Made by a program: the position numbers and the translations under genes
Shown: piece after piece, positions 23,775 through 33,130 of the stretch
How positions within the stretch are numbered: position 1 is the first letter of the stretch
Layout of the letters: each line of letters starts with the position of its first letter
The notes under the pieces: model-generated
What the model saw: only the letters and a program-made list of their open reading frames with translations
The model's database searches: none
Told to the model about the DNA's origin: nothing
Source: Pseudomonas nitroreducens TX1
GTDB lineage: Bacteria > Pseudomonadota > Gammaproteobacteria > Pseudomonadales > Pseudomonadaceae
DNA length: 64,000 bases
Direction of reading: 5' to 3'
Assembly: GCF_000313755.1 (NCBI RefSeq)
Contig: NZ_AMZB01000136.1
Coordinates: 124,001 to 188,000 of the forward strand

Positions 23775-25169
23775 ATGTCCGGATTCGCCCACAGTGTCGG
23801 TGGCCAGACCTGGCGCTTCGACAGCCTGCGCGAGGTGATGGCCAAGGCCAGCCCGGCGCGCTCCGGCGATCGCCTCGCCGGGGTCGCCGCAGGCAGCGAC
23901 GCCGAGCGCGTCGCCGCACAGATGGCACTGGCCGACATCCCGCTCAAGCGCTTCCTCGACGAAGCGCTGATCCCCTACGAAAGCGATGAAGTCACCCGGC
24001 TGATCATCGACACCCACGAACGCCAGGCTTTCGCGCCGGTCAGCCACCTCACGGTGGGCGGGCTGCGCGACTGGCTGCTCGGCGATGCGGCCGACGAAAC
24101 CAGCCTGCGCGCCCTGGCGCCGGGATTGACGCCGGAAATGGCGGCGGCGGTGTCGAAGATCATGCGCGTGCAGGACCTGGTGCTGGTGGCGCAGAAGATC
24201 CGCGTGGTCACCCGCTTCCGCAACACCATGGGGCTGCGCGGGCGCATGTCCACCCGGCTGCAACCCAACCACCCGACGGACGACCCGGCCGGCATCGCCG
24301 CCAGCGTGCTCGACGGCCTGCTCTACGGCAACGGCGACGCCATGCTCGGTATCAACCCGGCCACCGACAGCCTGCAGTCGATCTGCACCCTGCTGGAGAT
24401 GCTCGACGCCATCATCCAGCGCTACGAGATTCCCACCCAGTCCTGCGTGCTGACCCACGTCACCAGCTCCATCGAGGCGATCAACCGCGGCGCGCCGCTG
24501 GACCTGGTGTTCCAGTCCATCGCCGGCACCGAAGCGGCAAACGCCAGCTTCGGCGTGAGCCTGTCGATCCTCCAGGAAGGCTATGAGGCCGGGTTGTCGC
24601 AAAAGCGTGGCACCCTGGGCGACAACCTCATGTACTTCGAGACCGGCCAGGGCAGCGCGTTGTCGGCCAACGCTCACCACGGCGTCGACCAGCAGACCTG
24701 CGAGACTCGTGCCTATGCAGTGGCGCGGCACTTCAAGCCGTTCCTGGTGAACACCGTGGTCGGCTTCATCGGCCCGGAGTACCTGTACAACGGCAAGCAG
24801 ATCATTCGCGCGGGCCTGGAAGACCACTTCTGCGCCAAGCTGCTCGGCGTGCCCATGGGTTGCGACATCTGCTACACCAACCACGCCGAAGCCGACCAGG
24901 ACGACATGGACATGCTCCTGACCCTGCTGGGCGTGGCCGGCATCAACTTCATCATGGGCATCCCCGGCTCCGACGACGTGATGCTCAACTACCAGACCAC
25001 CTCCTTCCACGACGCGCTCTATGCGCGGCAGACGCTGGGACTTAAGCCTGCGCCGGAGTTCGAGGAATGGCTGGCGCGCATGGAAATCCTCCGCCAGCAG
25101 GACGGCCGGGTGCAGATGGCCGGTCAGCTTCCCGGCGCCTTCCGCCATGCACTCGCGCAATTGTCCTGA
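23775..25169 (+). CDS. eutB: ethanolamine ammonia-lyase large subunit EutB
   Basis: EutB is the substrate- and part of the cobalamin-binding subunit of adenosylcobalamin-dependent ethanolamine ammonia-lyase, which makes acetaldehyde and ammonia. The 464-residue length is typical; conserved stretches include [24 protein letters not shown] (about residues 153-176) and [17 protein letters not shown]. The start at 23775 has GAGGAGA seven bases upstream. No eutA reactivase or cob(I)alamin adenosyltransferase is nearby, and no microcompartment genes are present, which is the Pseudomonas arrangement. Confidence 0.97.
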   Translation: MSGFAHSVGGQTWRFDSLREVMAKASPARSGDRLAGVAAGSDAERVAAQMALADIPLKRFLDEALIPYESDEVTRLIIDTHERQAFAPVSHLTVGGLRDWLLGDAADETSLRALAPGLTPEMAAAVSKIMRVQDLVLVAQKIRVVTRFRNTMGLRGRMSTRLQPNHPTDDPAGIAASVLDGLLYGNGDAMLGINPATDSLQSICTLLEMLDAIIQRYEIPTQSCVLTHVTSSIEAINRGAPLDLVFQSIAGTEAANASFGVSLSILQEGYEAGLSQKRGTLGDNLMYFETGQGSALSANAHHGVDQQTCETRAYAVARHFKPFLVNTVVGFIGPEYLYNGKQIIRAGLEDHFCAKLLGVPMGCDICYTNHAEADQDDMDMLLTLLGVAGINFIMGIPGSDDVMLNYQTTSFHDALYARQTLGLKPAPEFEEWLARMEILRQQDGRVQMAGQLPGAFRHALAQLS

Positions 25170-25194
25170 GCGCCACTCGCTTGAGGAGTTTTCG

Positions 25195-26001
25195 ATGAGC
25201 GACAGCTTCACCCCCAACCCCTGGCAGGAACTGCGCCGCCTCACCGCGGCGCGCATCGCCCTGGGCCGCGCTGGCACCAGCCTGCCGACCCATGCCCAGC
25301 TGGACTTCCAGTTCGCCCACGCCCAGGCGCGCGACGCCGTTCACCTGCCCTTCGACCGCGACAGCCTCGCCGCGCAATTGGCCGGGCGCGGCCGCGAAAC
25401 GTTGCTACTGCACAGCGCTGCCGCCGACCGCGACACCTACCTGCAACGCCCCGACCTGGGCCGCAGGCTGAACGAAGAGTCGGCGCAAATCCTGCGCCGC
25501 CATGCCGACCGCCATCCCCAGGGCTACGACCTGGCGGTGGTGATCGCCGACGGCCTGTCCTCGCTGGCCGTGCAACGTCACAGCCTGCCCTTCCTCGAAC
25601 GCATGGAAGAACAGGCGCGCAACGAAGGCTGGAGCCTGTCGCCAGTGGCCCTGGTGCAACAGGGCCGCGTCGCCGTGGCCGATGAAGTGGCCGAGCTGCT
25701 GCGGGCGAAGATGGTGGTGATCCTGATCGGCGAGCGCCCCGGCCTGTCCTCGCCGGACAGCCTGGGGCTGTACTTCACCTGGGCACCGAAAGTCGGGCTG
25801 AACGATGCCTACCGCAACTGCATCTCCAACGTGCGCCTGGAAGGCCTGAGCTACGGCCTGGCCACGCACCGCCTGCTCTACCTGATGCGCGAAGCCTGCC
25901 GCCGCCAATTGTCGGGTGTGAACCTGAAGGACGAGGCGCAGCTGCCGGTCCTCGAAGGCGAGAGCGCGGGTGGCCGGGGCAACTTCCTCATCGACGGTTG
26001 A
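25195..26001 (+). CDS. eutC: ethanolamine ammonia-lyase small subunit EutC
   Basis: The 268-residue protein is the small, cobalamin-contacting subunit of the lyase; it has [13 protein letters not shown] near the N terminus, the VVIADGLSS and [15 protein letters not shown] segments and [13 protein letters not shown] near the C terminus. The ATG at 25195 is preceded by TTGAGGAG and lies 25 bp after eutB. A GC-rich hairpin at 26032-26054 follows but lacks a T run. In PAO1 the next gene is, from memory, a GNAT acetyltransferase; here the minor-pilin operon intervenes. Confidence 0.96.
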   Translation: MSDSFTPNPWQELRRLTAARIALGRAGTSLPTHAQLDFQFAHAQARDAVHLPFDRDSLAAQLAGRGRETLLLHSAAADRDTYLQRPDLGRRLNEESAQILRRHADRHPQGYDLAVVIADGLSSLAVQRHSLPFLERMEEQARNEGWSLSPVALVQQGRVAVADEVAELLRAKMVVILIGERPGLSSPDSLGLYFTWAPKVGLNDAYRNCISNVRLEGLSYGLATHRLLYLMREACRRQLSGVNLKDEAQLPVLEGESAGGRGNFLIDG

Positions 26002-26031
26002 GCGGACCTGAGTATCACCTGCACTGTGAGC

Positions 26032-26080
26032 GCGACCACATGCCGCGTGGTCGCTCCACGGCTTTAAGATTTGTCTTAAA
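26032..26080. promoter_or_regulatory. hairpin and palindrome upstream of the minor-pilin operon
   Basis: GCGACCAC-N7-GTGGTCGC (26032-26054) can form a hairpin without a T tract. Nine bases on is the palindrome TTTAAGATTTGTCTTAAA (26063-26080). The second is AT-rich, symmetrical and about 100 bp from the first pilin start, so it could be an operator or promoter part. Its binding protein is unknown. Confidence 0.4.
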
Positions 26081-26178
26081 TCACCCTCTGCGCCCATCGC
26101 GATAAAAACCAGCCCATCAGCGTGCCCAGCGCACGAACAGAAGCGCCGCATGCCGCGCTTCATGTCGATGGCGAGAAG

Positions 26179-26697
26179 ATGGATTTACCCAGCAACGCAT
26201 TACTCACCCCAGCCGTTCCCGCGCCGCGACAAGACGGCTTCACCCTGATCGAGGCCATGGTGACCATCGGCCTGCTCGCCATCCTGCTGGGCATCGCGGT
26301 GCCCTCCTTCGATCTGCTGATCAATCGCAACCGCGCGCAAAGCACCGGCAAGGAGCTGGCCGCCCTGCTTCAGTATGCCCGTGCCCAGGCGCAGATCGGT
26401 CACCAGCCAGTGCGGGTGACGCCGCAGACCGAAGGCGACTGGACTGGCGAGCTGATCGTCAGCCGCTTGCGCGGCGGGGATCTGGCCGGCCATCGCGAAA
26501 TCGAGTTGCGCAGGGTCCGGCTGGTCGATGCGGGAACTGTCTCGATCACCCAGGACGCGACGGCCCCGTTGGAGTTCGACGGAAACGGCATCGCCATCGG
26601 CAGCGGCGGTTTTCCTCGAGTCTTCACCCTGACGGCGGGCCGCTATTCCAGCAAGGTCTGCCTGCAGCGCGGCGGAGCGGTGGCTCCATGCGACTGA
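26179..26697 (+). CDS. GspH/FimT-family minor pseudopilin
   Basis: The 172-residue protein has a class III prepilin signal: RQDG before the cleavage site Gly20/Phe21, then FTLIEAMVTIGLLAILLGIA with Glu at mature position 5. The C-terminal globular part fits the GspH/FimT domain (type IV pilus assembly protein FimT/FimU). It is the first gene of the minor-pilin operon. The ATG at 26179 was chosen because GCGAGAAG precedes it; an upstream ATG-less extension to 26122 is less likely. Which of FimT or FimU it represents cannot be decided from sequence alone. Confidence 0.85.
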   Translation: MDLPSNALLTPAVPAPRQDGFTLIEAMVTIGLLAILLGIAVPSFDLLINRNRAQSTGKELAALLQYARAQAQIGHQPVRVTPQTEGDWTGELIVSRLRGGDLAGHREIELRRVRLVDAGTVSITQDATAPLEFDGNGIAIGSGGFPRVFTLTAGRYSSKVCLQRGGAVAPCD

Positions 26698-27293
26698 TAC
26701 AGGGCAGCCCGATGGCACAACGGGGCTTCTATCTGATCGAGGTGCTGGTGGCGGTCATGCTCACCAGCGTCGCCCTGCTCGGCATGCAGGCCCTGCAGGG
26801 CCGCGCCATTGCCTACAGCCATGACAGCCAGCAGCGGCAGAATGCCCTGCTGCTCGCCGCAGATCTGGCGCGCAGCATCCAGGCCAATCGCGAGGCGCTG
26901 GCGAGCAAGGGCAGGCTCAGTAGCGATGCGGCCTACCTGGTACCGGCCGGCACCAGGTTCCCCAGCCTGGGCAACGGCCAGAGCTGCGCCACCAGCGGCC
27001 TTGGCAAGGCGGCCAGGGCGCAGCGCGAACTGGCCTGCTGGGCAGAGCAGGTGCGCCTGAAACTGGACACCGACGATGCCTTGCTGAGCGACTCCACCTT
27101 CATCTGCCCCAGCCGCGACGGCAAAACTTGCGCTGCCGGCTCGCGCCAGCCGCTGCTGCTGATCCAGCTCGCCTGGCACAGCCGCAACTGCCGGGCCGGC
27201 AGCCCCACCACTGCCGACGATAACGACGCGGCCTGCCTGTCCGGCGGCGATGCGGGCGGCGTCGAACGCTATCGCCTGAGCTTCCAGCCATGA
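26688..27293 (+). CDS. pilV: type IV pilus minor pilin PilV
   Basis: The 201-residue protein has a prepilin leader cut at Gly13/Phe14 (QRG-FYLIEVLVAVML) with Glu5, and matches the PilV pattern including the C-terminal cysteine-rich globular part. An alternative ATG at 26712 would give a shorter leader (MAQRG). It overlaps the preceding pseudopilin gene by 10 bp and pilW by 4 bp. PilV helps prime pilus assembly together with PilW, PilX and PilY1. Confidence 0.85.
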   Translation: MRLIQGSPMAQRGFYLIEVLVAVMLTSVALLGMQALQGRAIAYSHDSQQRQNALLLAADLARSIQANREALASKGRLSSDAAYLVPAGTRFPSLGNGQSCATSGLGKAARAQRELACWAEQVRLKLDTDDALLSDSTFICPSRDGKTCAAGSRQPLLLIQLAWHSRNCRAGSPTTADDNDAACLSGGDAGGVERYRLSFQP

Positions 27294-28036
27294 ATCCGCA
27301 CCGCGAATCGGGCATGTCCCTGATCGAACTGATGGTCGCCATCACCCTCGGCGTGATCGTGCTGCTGGGAGTGCTGCAGGTCTACCTCGCGGGCAGCGAC
27401 CATGCCGCCTTCAACCATGCCCAGCAGCAGAACCAGGCCAGCGCGCGGTTCATTCTCGACCTGCTGCAGCGCGAGAGCGGCCATGCCGGCTATAGCGCCT
27501 GGGTGCGCCACGCCACCGAAGCCGATAGCCAGCAATACGACTTTGTCATCGATCGCGAAGGCCCCTTTCCCGCCCTTACCGACAGCGCCACCGGCTGCAC
27601 CTTTGCAGAGCGCCAGGTCGCCAGCCTGGACGCCGGCGGCAGCGGCCTGTGCCTGCGTTACCAGCTCGCCCAGAGCAGCGACGCGCAAGTGCACCAGGAT
27701 TGCACCGGTGCGGCGCTCTATGGCGAGCAGGACAAGGGTAACCCGCTGACCCTGGTCAGCCATCTGCGGCTGGCCGACGGCCAGTTGCTCTGCAGGACCA
27801 ACAATGCGCGGTCCACCGGCGAGGTAGTCCTCGCCAACGGCATTCACGACCTGAAATTCGCCGTCGGTTCGGCTCACCAGGTGCGCGCCGGCCTGGTGCT
27901 CGCCTCCACCCGTGCACTGCTACCGGAGAACTGCACGTACCAGGACCCGCTGAACCCCGCGACGCAGAAGAGTACCGGCACGCGCGGGCTCTGCAGCGCC
28001 TTCAGCCAGACGCTCTACCTGAGGAGCCAGCCATGA
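27290..28036 (+). CDS. pilW: type IV pilus minor pilin PilW
   Basis: The 248-residue protein has the prepilin site ESG/MSLIELMVAITLGVIVLLGV (cut after Gly8, Glu at mature position 5) and the PilW N-helix and length. Several cysteines (CTF, CLRY, DCTG, CRTN, NCTY) suggest disulphides in the globular domain. It overlaps both neighbours by four bases. Confidence 0.87.
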   Translation: MNPHRESGMSLIELMVAITLGVIVLLGVLQVYLAGSDHAAFNHAQQQNQASARFILDLLQRESGHAGYSAWVRHATEADSQQYDFVIDREGPFPALTDSATGCTFAERQVASLDAGGSGLCLRYQLAQSSDAQVHQDCTGAALYGEQDKGNPLTLVSHLRLADGQLLCRTNNARSTGEVVLANGIHDLKFAVGSAHQVRAGLVLASTRALLPENCTYQDPLNPATQKSTGTRGLCSAFSQTLYLRSQP

Positions 28037-28578
28037 ACAGGCAAAGTGGCCAGACCCTGCTGATCGCCCTCCTCATGCTGCTCGCGCTGAGCATCCTGAC
28101 ACTGGGCAACCTGCGCAGCGGCATGCTGCTGGACAACAGCCTGGCGGAAACGCGGGACTACCAGGCGGCGCTGGGCGGCGCCGAATCGGCCATCAGCGAG
28201 GCGCTGGACCGCACCCGCTATAGCCCGTCGATGGCGGTCGACGCTGCCGACACCTGCGTCAGCACCATGCAGGACCAGCAACAAGTGCTGCTGTGCGACC
28301 GCCTCTGGCTGGAACCCGACAATGCCGTCAGCGCCGCCCTTCTGACGCGGGCGCGCAGTTACCAAGGCAACGACCTGGCCACCCCCGACCAATTGGCCGA
28401 ACTGAGCAGCGCGCCGCGCTGGTATGTCGCCGCGCAGTGCGAGAGCCGCTCCTCCAGCGCGATGGCCGACTGCCTGAGCGGCAACGGCACCTTGCTGCTG
28501 CAGATGAACGCCCTGTCCACGGGCATCACCGACCAGGCCCTCGTGCGCCTTCAGGAGTACGCCCGTGTCCAGCGCTGA
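28033..28578 (+). CDS. pilX: type IV pilus minor pilin PilX
   Basis: The 181-residue protein has a short leader RQSG followed by QTLLIALLMLLALSILTLG. As in PilX proteins, the residue at mature position 5 is not Glu (here Ile), unlike PilV, PilW and PilE. The globular domain carries paired cysteines. It overlaps pilW by 4 bp and pilY1 by 14 bp. Confidence 0.86.
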   Translation: MNRQSGQTLLIALLMLLALSILTLGNLRSGMLLDNSLAETRDYQAALGGAESAISEALDRTRYSPSMAVDAADTCVSTMQDQQQVLLCDRLWLEPDNAVSAALLTRARSYQGNDLATPDQLAELSSAPRWYVAAQCESRSSSAMADCLSGNGTLLLQMNALSTGITDQALVRLQEYARVQR

Positions 28579-31500
28579 GAAGCCCTATCGCCGAAACCTG
28601 GCTGCGCTGCTTGGCTGCCTGCTGGCCAGTGCCGGCGCCTGGGGCGGAGCGCCCAGCCAGGCGCCGCTGTTCCTGGTGGAAGGCGTCTCGCCGAATCTGA
28701 TCGTCACCCTCGACGACTCCGGCAGCATGACCAGCGCCTATACCCCGGACGGCATGAGCTCCTACAGCATCGCCAACCGTGCATCGGCCTACAACCCGAT
28801 GTACTACAACCCGGACATCACCTACGAAGCGCCGTGGAAGGTCACCTTCAGCGGCGGGCGGATCGTCAGCGAGCGCTATACCACGAGCTTCGACAAGGCG
28901 TACTACGACGGCTTCCTCACCCTCCAGACCAATACCGTGGACCTGAACAGGAACACCGGCAATGGCTACAGCCAGAACGCATTGCAGAGCGTCAACACCA
29001 CCGACGGCTACCAGCGCTATGCCCACTATTACCAGTTCGACGCAGCCTGCCCGCACAAGCGCAACGTCGCCACCAGCACGCTGAGCGCGGTGCAGAACTG
29101 CGCGGCCGATTCATCGTTCACCAGCGCCGGCGCCTGCACCCGCACCTGCTTCACGCCAAAGTGGATAACCACCCCGCAGGAACAGCAGAACTACGCCAAC
29201 TGGTTTTCCTTCTACCGCACCCGCCAGCTCGCCACGCGCACCGCCGCCAACCTCGCGCTGTTCGATCTGCCCGAGCACATCCGGGTGACCTGGCAGGGCC
29301 TGAACAACTGCTACAGCCCGAATTTCAACCTGAACTCCACCGCCTGTGGCAACCAGACCCTCGCGGCCTTCAGCGGCCAGCACAAGGCCGATTTCTTCAC
29401 CTATGCCAGCCGCCTGGCCGCCAGCGGCGGTACCCCGCTGGGCACTGCGCAGAACCGCGTCAACAGCTATCTCTCCAACACCACAGCCTACAACCCCTAT
29501 GCCCGCGTACCAGGCAATGCCCGCGATACAAAGACCGAGTATGCGTGCCGTCCCAGCTACCACCTGCTGATGACCGACGGTTTCGGCGACGGCTCCGGCG
29601 GCAGCAACGCCGACGGTACGGCGCGCACGCTGCCCGACGGTACTGCCTTCCCGGCCTCCGCGCCCTTCCAGGACAGGTGGTCGAACACCCTGGCCGACAA
29701 CATCTTCCTGGGTTGGGCCACCGACGCTCGCAGCGATCTGGACAACAAGGTTCCACCGCGCTTTCGCGACGGCAACGACTACTGGAATCCGAAGAACGAC
29801 CCGGCCACCTGGCAGCACGTCACCACCTACACCGTCGGCCTGGGGCTCGGCCCGACGCTGAAATACCTGCAATGGGGCGGCGATACCTATTCCGGCTCCT
29901 ATGCCCAACTGCTCGATGGCAGCAAGAGCTGGCCGAATCCCAGCGCCAGCACCAGCCTCGACGGCATGACCGTCACCGCCAACGAGGGCAAGGTCGCCGC
30001 GCTCTGGCACGGCGCGCTGAACTCTCGTGGCGAGTTCTTCAGCGCCGACTCCACCAGCGAGTTGGTGAAGGCCTTCCAGGCCATCGTCAGCAGCATTTCC
30101 AGTGACCAGCTCGCGGTGGCCGCCGCGGGGGCAACGTCCACCTCGCTGAGCACCAGCACCTACCTCTACCGCGCCAGCTACCAACCCATCGACTGGAGCG
30201 GCGACATCCTGCAATACCGCCTGGATGCCAGTGGCAATGCCCAGGCCAATACCAGTCTGTCCTTTCGCAACCAGCTCAACCAGCGCTCCCCCGCCAGCCG
30301 CAGCATCTATACCAACACCGATCCCGACGGCAGAACGGGCAAACTGCAGGCGTTCATCTGGAACAACCTCGCCGAGCAGCAGAAGGCCCTGCTCGACCGG
30401 GCGCCCGGCACCCAACGCGACGACAACCTCGGCCAGCGGCGAGTCGCCTGGCTGCGCGGCGACCGCAGCGACGAGGGGACTATCTTCCGCGCCCGCAACC
30501 ATTTGCTGGGCGACATCATCTATTCCTCGCCGCTGGTCGTAGGACCGCCCTCCTCCGTCGCCTACTACCTGGAGAAGGCCGCCGGCGCCACCGGCTACAA
30601 CGACTTCCGGCAAGCCCACGCAGACCGGGAGAGCCGTCTCTACGTCGGCGCCAACGACGGCATGCTGCACGCCTTCGATGAAACGGGCAGGGAGCGCTGG
30701 GCCTTCATCCCCGCCGCGGTATTCGCGCAGCTCAACTACTTGCCCGACACCCGATACGCCGCGCGCTCGGAAGAGGAAAACACCAACAGCCTGCACCGCT
30801 TCTACGTCGACGGCAGCGCAGTCACCCGTGACGTCTATTTCAATGGCAGCTGGCACACCGTGCTGGTCATGGCACCCGGGCGCGGCGGACGCGGCCTGTT
30901 CGCGCTGGACATTACCGAAGCGGACTCGCCCCGCCTGCTCTGGGAGCACTCCGCCACCAGCCGTAGCGAGGACGGCAAGGACATCGAGTTCGGCTACCTG
31001 CTCGATCGTCCGGTCATCAGCCAGTTCGGCGGCGTACCCTACGTACTCACCGGCAACGGCTACGACACCGGCACCGGTTACTCGCTTTCGATCCGCCTGG
31101 AGGATGGCCGCATCAGCACCGCCAGCCAGTCCGACGCCGGGGACGGCGAAGTGGGCAGCACGGTTTCCTGGACTCGGGCAGCCAGCCCTGGCGACCTCTC
31201 GCACCGCTACTTCGGCAATCTCCAGGGCCGGCTCTACCGGCAAACCGGCATCGACTCGGTGACCAGCCTGCTGTCGAGCATTCCCGCCAGCCGCAGCCAG
31301 CCGCTGAGCGCAGCCGCCGAAGTCACCCAGCACCCGCGCGGCGGCCAATTGGTGATGGCCGGCACCGGCAAGTATTTTGAAGGCGGCGACAAGGAAGGTG
31401 CCGGCAGCCGGCAGTCCCTCTACGGCTTCTGGGACCAGACCGACTACCTCGCCCATGTCGATGGCGCCGGCGCCCCCGCCACCCTGGGCAAACTCGCCGA

Positions 31501-31993
31501 CCTGCAGGTGCAGACCCTCACCCAGGAGTCGGTCCAGCACAGCGCAGGCACCAGCGAGGTGCGGCAACTGAGCAGCCGCCGCGTGGACTGGGACAGCAGC
31601 GGCAAGCGCGGCGTCGGCATCCGCGGCTGGTATTTCGACCTGGCCGACGGCGAGCTGATCCTCGATCAGCCATTCATGCTGGGCGATGTCCTCTTCGTCA
31701 CCATCAGCCGACCCAACGCCGATCCCTGCAGTGCCGGCATCACCTACTGGCTGCTCGCCATCGATCCGAAAACCGGTGGCGCCCTGAACTTCAACGTGTT
31801 CGACCTGGTGGGCGACGGTTCCTTCAGCGAGCGCGCCAGCGGCATCAGCATCAACGGGCCGGTAACCCGCATCGGCGACAGCCTCTACACACCGGACGGC
31901 AAGCGCATCCCTGTGCAGCTCTTCGATCCGATGAACCAAGGCCGTTTCAACTGGCGGATCATGAACTACAACCTGCCCACGAGTTATCCATGA
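28565..31993 (+). CDS. pilY1: type IV pilus assembly/adhesin protein PilY1
   Basis: The 1142-residue protein begins at a GTG within pilX, with a signal peptide ending near AGAWGGA. A DDSGSM sequence at residues 50-55 matches a metal-ion-dependent adhesion (vWA-like) motif close to the N terminus. The C-terminal third is the PilY1 beta-propeller (starting near GDIIYSSPLVVG, with SRLYVGANDGMLHAFD). PilY1 sits at the pilus tip, controls extension and retraction, and binds calcium. It is the largest gene of the operon and overlaps pilE by 4 bp. Confidence 0.92.
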   Translation: MSSAEKPYRRNLAALLGCLLASAGAWGGAPSQAPLFLVEGVSPNLIVTLDDSGSMTSAYTPDGMSSYSIANRASAYNPMYYNPDITYEAPWKVTFSGGRIVSERYTTSFDKAYYDGFLTLQTNTVDLNRNTGNGYSQNALQSVNTTDGYQRYAHYYQFDAACPHKRNVATSTLSAVQNCAADSSFTSAGACTRTCFTPKWITTPQEQQNYANWFSFYRTRQLATRTAANLALFDLPEHIRVTWQGLNNCYSPNFNLNSTACGNQTLAAFSGQHKADFFTYASRLAASGGTPLGTAQNRVNSYLSNTTAYNPYARVPGNARDTKTEYACRPSYHLLMTDGFGDGSGGSNADGTARTLPDGTAFPASAPFQDRWSNTLADNIFLGWATDARSDLDNKVPPRFRDGNDYWNPKNDPATWQHVTTYTVGLGLGPTLKYLQWGGDTYSGSYAQLLDGSKSWPNPSASTSLDGMTVTANEGKVAALWHGALNSRGEFFSADSTSELVKAFQAIVSSISSDQLAVAAAGATSTSLSTSTYLYRASYQPIDWSGDILQYRLDASGNAQANTSLSFRNQLNQRSPASRSIYTNTDPDGRTGKLQAFIWNNLAEQQKALLDRAPGTQRDDNLGQRRVAWLRGDRSDEGTIFRARNHLLGDIIYSSPLVVGPPSSVAYYLEKAAGATGYNDFRQAHADRESRLYVGANDGMLHAFDETGRERWAFIPAAVFAQLNYLPDTRYAARSEEENTNSLHRFYVDGSAVTRDVYFNGSWHTVLVMAPGRGGRGLFALDITEADSPRLLWEHSATSRSEDGKDIEFGYLLDRPVISQFGGVPYVLTGNGYDTGTGYSLSIRLEDGRISTASQSDAGDGEVGSTVSWTRAASPGDLSHRYFGNLQGRLYRQTGIDSVTSLLSSIPASRSQPLSAAAEVTQHPRGGQLVMAGTGKYFEGGDKEGAGSRQSLYGFWDQTDYLAHVDGAGAPATLGKLADLQVQTLTQESVQHSAGTSEVRQLSSRRVDWDSSGKRGVGIRGWYFDLADGELILDQPFMLGDVLFVTISRPNADPCSAGITYWLLAIDPKTGGALNFNVFDLVGDGSFSERASGISINGPVTRIGDSLYTPDGKRIPVQLFDPMNQGRFNWRIMNYNLPTSYP

Positions 31994-32439
31994 AGTGCCC
32001 GCACGCAAGCCGGGCAGCCGCTGGCGGCTTTACCCTGGTCGAACTGATGGTGGTGGTGTCCATCCTGGCGCTGCTCGCCGGCATCGCCATTCCCAGCTAC
32101 CGCCAGTTCGTCCTGCGCGCCAACCGCAGCGACGCCCAGACCCTGCTGCACGACGCCGCAGTCCAGCAGGAGCGCTACCTGGCGCAGTACAGCAAATACA
32201 CCGACGACCCTGCCAAGCTGGCTTTTGCCTATCCCCTGGCGGCCGACGGCAAGCGCCTCTCGCAAAACGGACTGTACGAACTGGCCGTCGTTTACCTCGA
32301 CGGCAGCCCCCGCCGCTACCAACTGACCGCCCTGCGGCGGGGAGCGCAGTTGCGCGACAACGACTGCGGCGACTTCACCCTGGACAACCGGGGCACTCGC
32401 GGCGCCAGCACCGGCAGCGTGCAAAGCTGCTGGCGCTGA
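31990..32439 (+). CDS. pilE: type IV pilus minor pilin PilE
   Basis: The 149-residue protein has prepilin cleavage at Gly13/Phe14 (AAGG-FTLVELMVVVSILALLAGIAIPSY) with Glu5 and the short PilE globular domain; two C-terminal cysteines (DNDC, SCWR) form the likely disulphide loop. It is the last gene of the operon; no pilY2 gene lies between pilY1 and pilE. The next gene is an unrelated acetyltransferase 125 bp away. Confidence 0.88.
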   Translation: MKCPHASRAAAGGFTLVELMVVVSILALLAGIAIPSYRQFVLRANRSDAQTLLHDAAVQQERYLAQYSKYTDDPAKLAFAYPLAADGKRLSQNGLYELAVVYLDGSPRRYQLTALRRGAQLRDNDCGDFTLDNRGTRGASTGSVQSCWR

Positions 32440-32564
32440 TCAAACGCTCGCTTGGATTGCGCTTTCAACAATTTCTGGTGCAGCATCAAGGCCAATGGCT
32501 ATCCGCTGGCATAGCCCCTGCATTGCCCTACCAGCCCATTCACTCCCTCCGCCGAGGCCCGCTT

Positions 32565-33029
32565 ATGCGCATCGTGCAAGCCACGCTCGACCACCTCGAT
32601 CTGCTCGCGCCGTTGTTCGTCAAATACCGCGAGTTCTACGGCATGCTCCCCTACCCCGAGTCCTCGCGAAAATTCCTCGAGAAGCGCCTGCGCCGCAAGG
32701 AATCGGTGATCTACCTGGCCCTGCCGGATGACGACGACGGCAAGCTGCTGGGCTTCTGCCAGCTCTACCCGAGCTTCTCCTCGCTGTCGCTCAAGCGCGT
32801 GTGGATTCTCAACGATATCTACGTCGCCGAAGAGGCCCGCCGCCAGCTGGTCGCCGACCACCTGCTGCAAACCGCCCGGCAAATGGCCCGCGAGACCCAG
32901 GCCGTACGCATGCGCGTGTCCACCAGCGTCAACAACGAAGTGGCGCAGAAGGTCTACGAGTCCATTGGCTTCCGCGAGGACAGCGAGTTCAAGAACTACA
33001 TCCTGCCGATCAGCGACGATCTGAACTGA
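32565..33029 (+). CDS. GNAT-family N-acetyltransferase
   Basis: The 154-residue protein has the GNAT fold pattern: an N-terminal MRIVQATLDHLDLLAPLF, a beta-strand pair around LLGFCQLYPSFSSLSLKRVWILNDIYV, and the acetyl-CoA loop region AEEARRQLVADHLL, ending VYESIGFRED. The substrate is unknown. The start at 32565 gives the normal family length; the preceding in-frame stretch overlaps pilE in another frame. From memory this is the gene expected directly after eutC in PAO1. Confidence 0.88.
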   Translation: MRIVQATLDHLDLLAPLFVKYREFYGMLPYPESSRKFLEKRLRRKESVIYLALPDDDDGKLLGFCQLYPSFSSLSLKRVWILNDIYVAEEARRQLVADHLLQTARQMARETQAVRMRVSTSVNNEVAQKVYESIGFREDSEFKNYILPISDDLN

Positions 33030-33130
33030 CGATCTGAATTGAGGTGCGGAGCGGCCCGCTGGCATCGGCGGGCCCGGAGTATTAGAGTGCCAGTATCGGA
33101 ATTGCCGCGGCCTCCGCATGAAGGGATCCC

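Noticed and set aside
29111-32008. Very long antisense open frame (965 codons) opposite pilY1
   Set aside because: High-GC genes produce long empty frames on the other strand; it has a low-complexity Ala/Gly/Val composition and no family motif.
32440-32564. Possible pilY2 or other small gene after pilE
   Set aside because: No frame with a start, ribosome-binding site and pilin-like or PilY2-like sequence was seen in the 125-bp gap.
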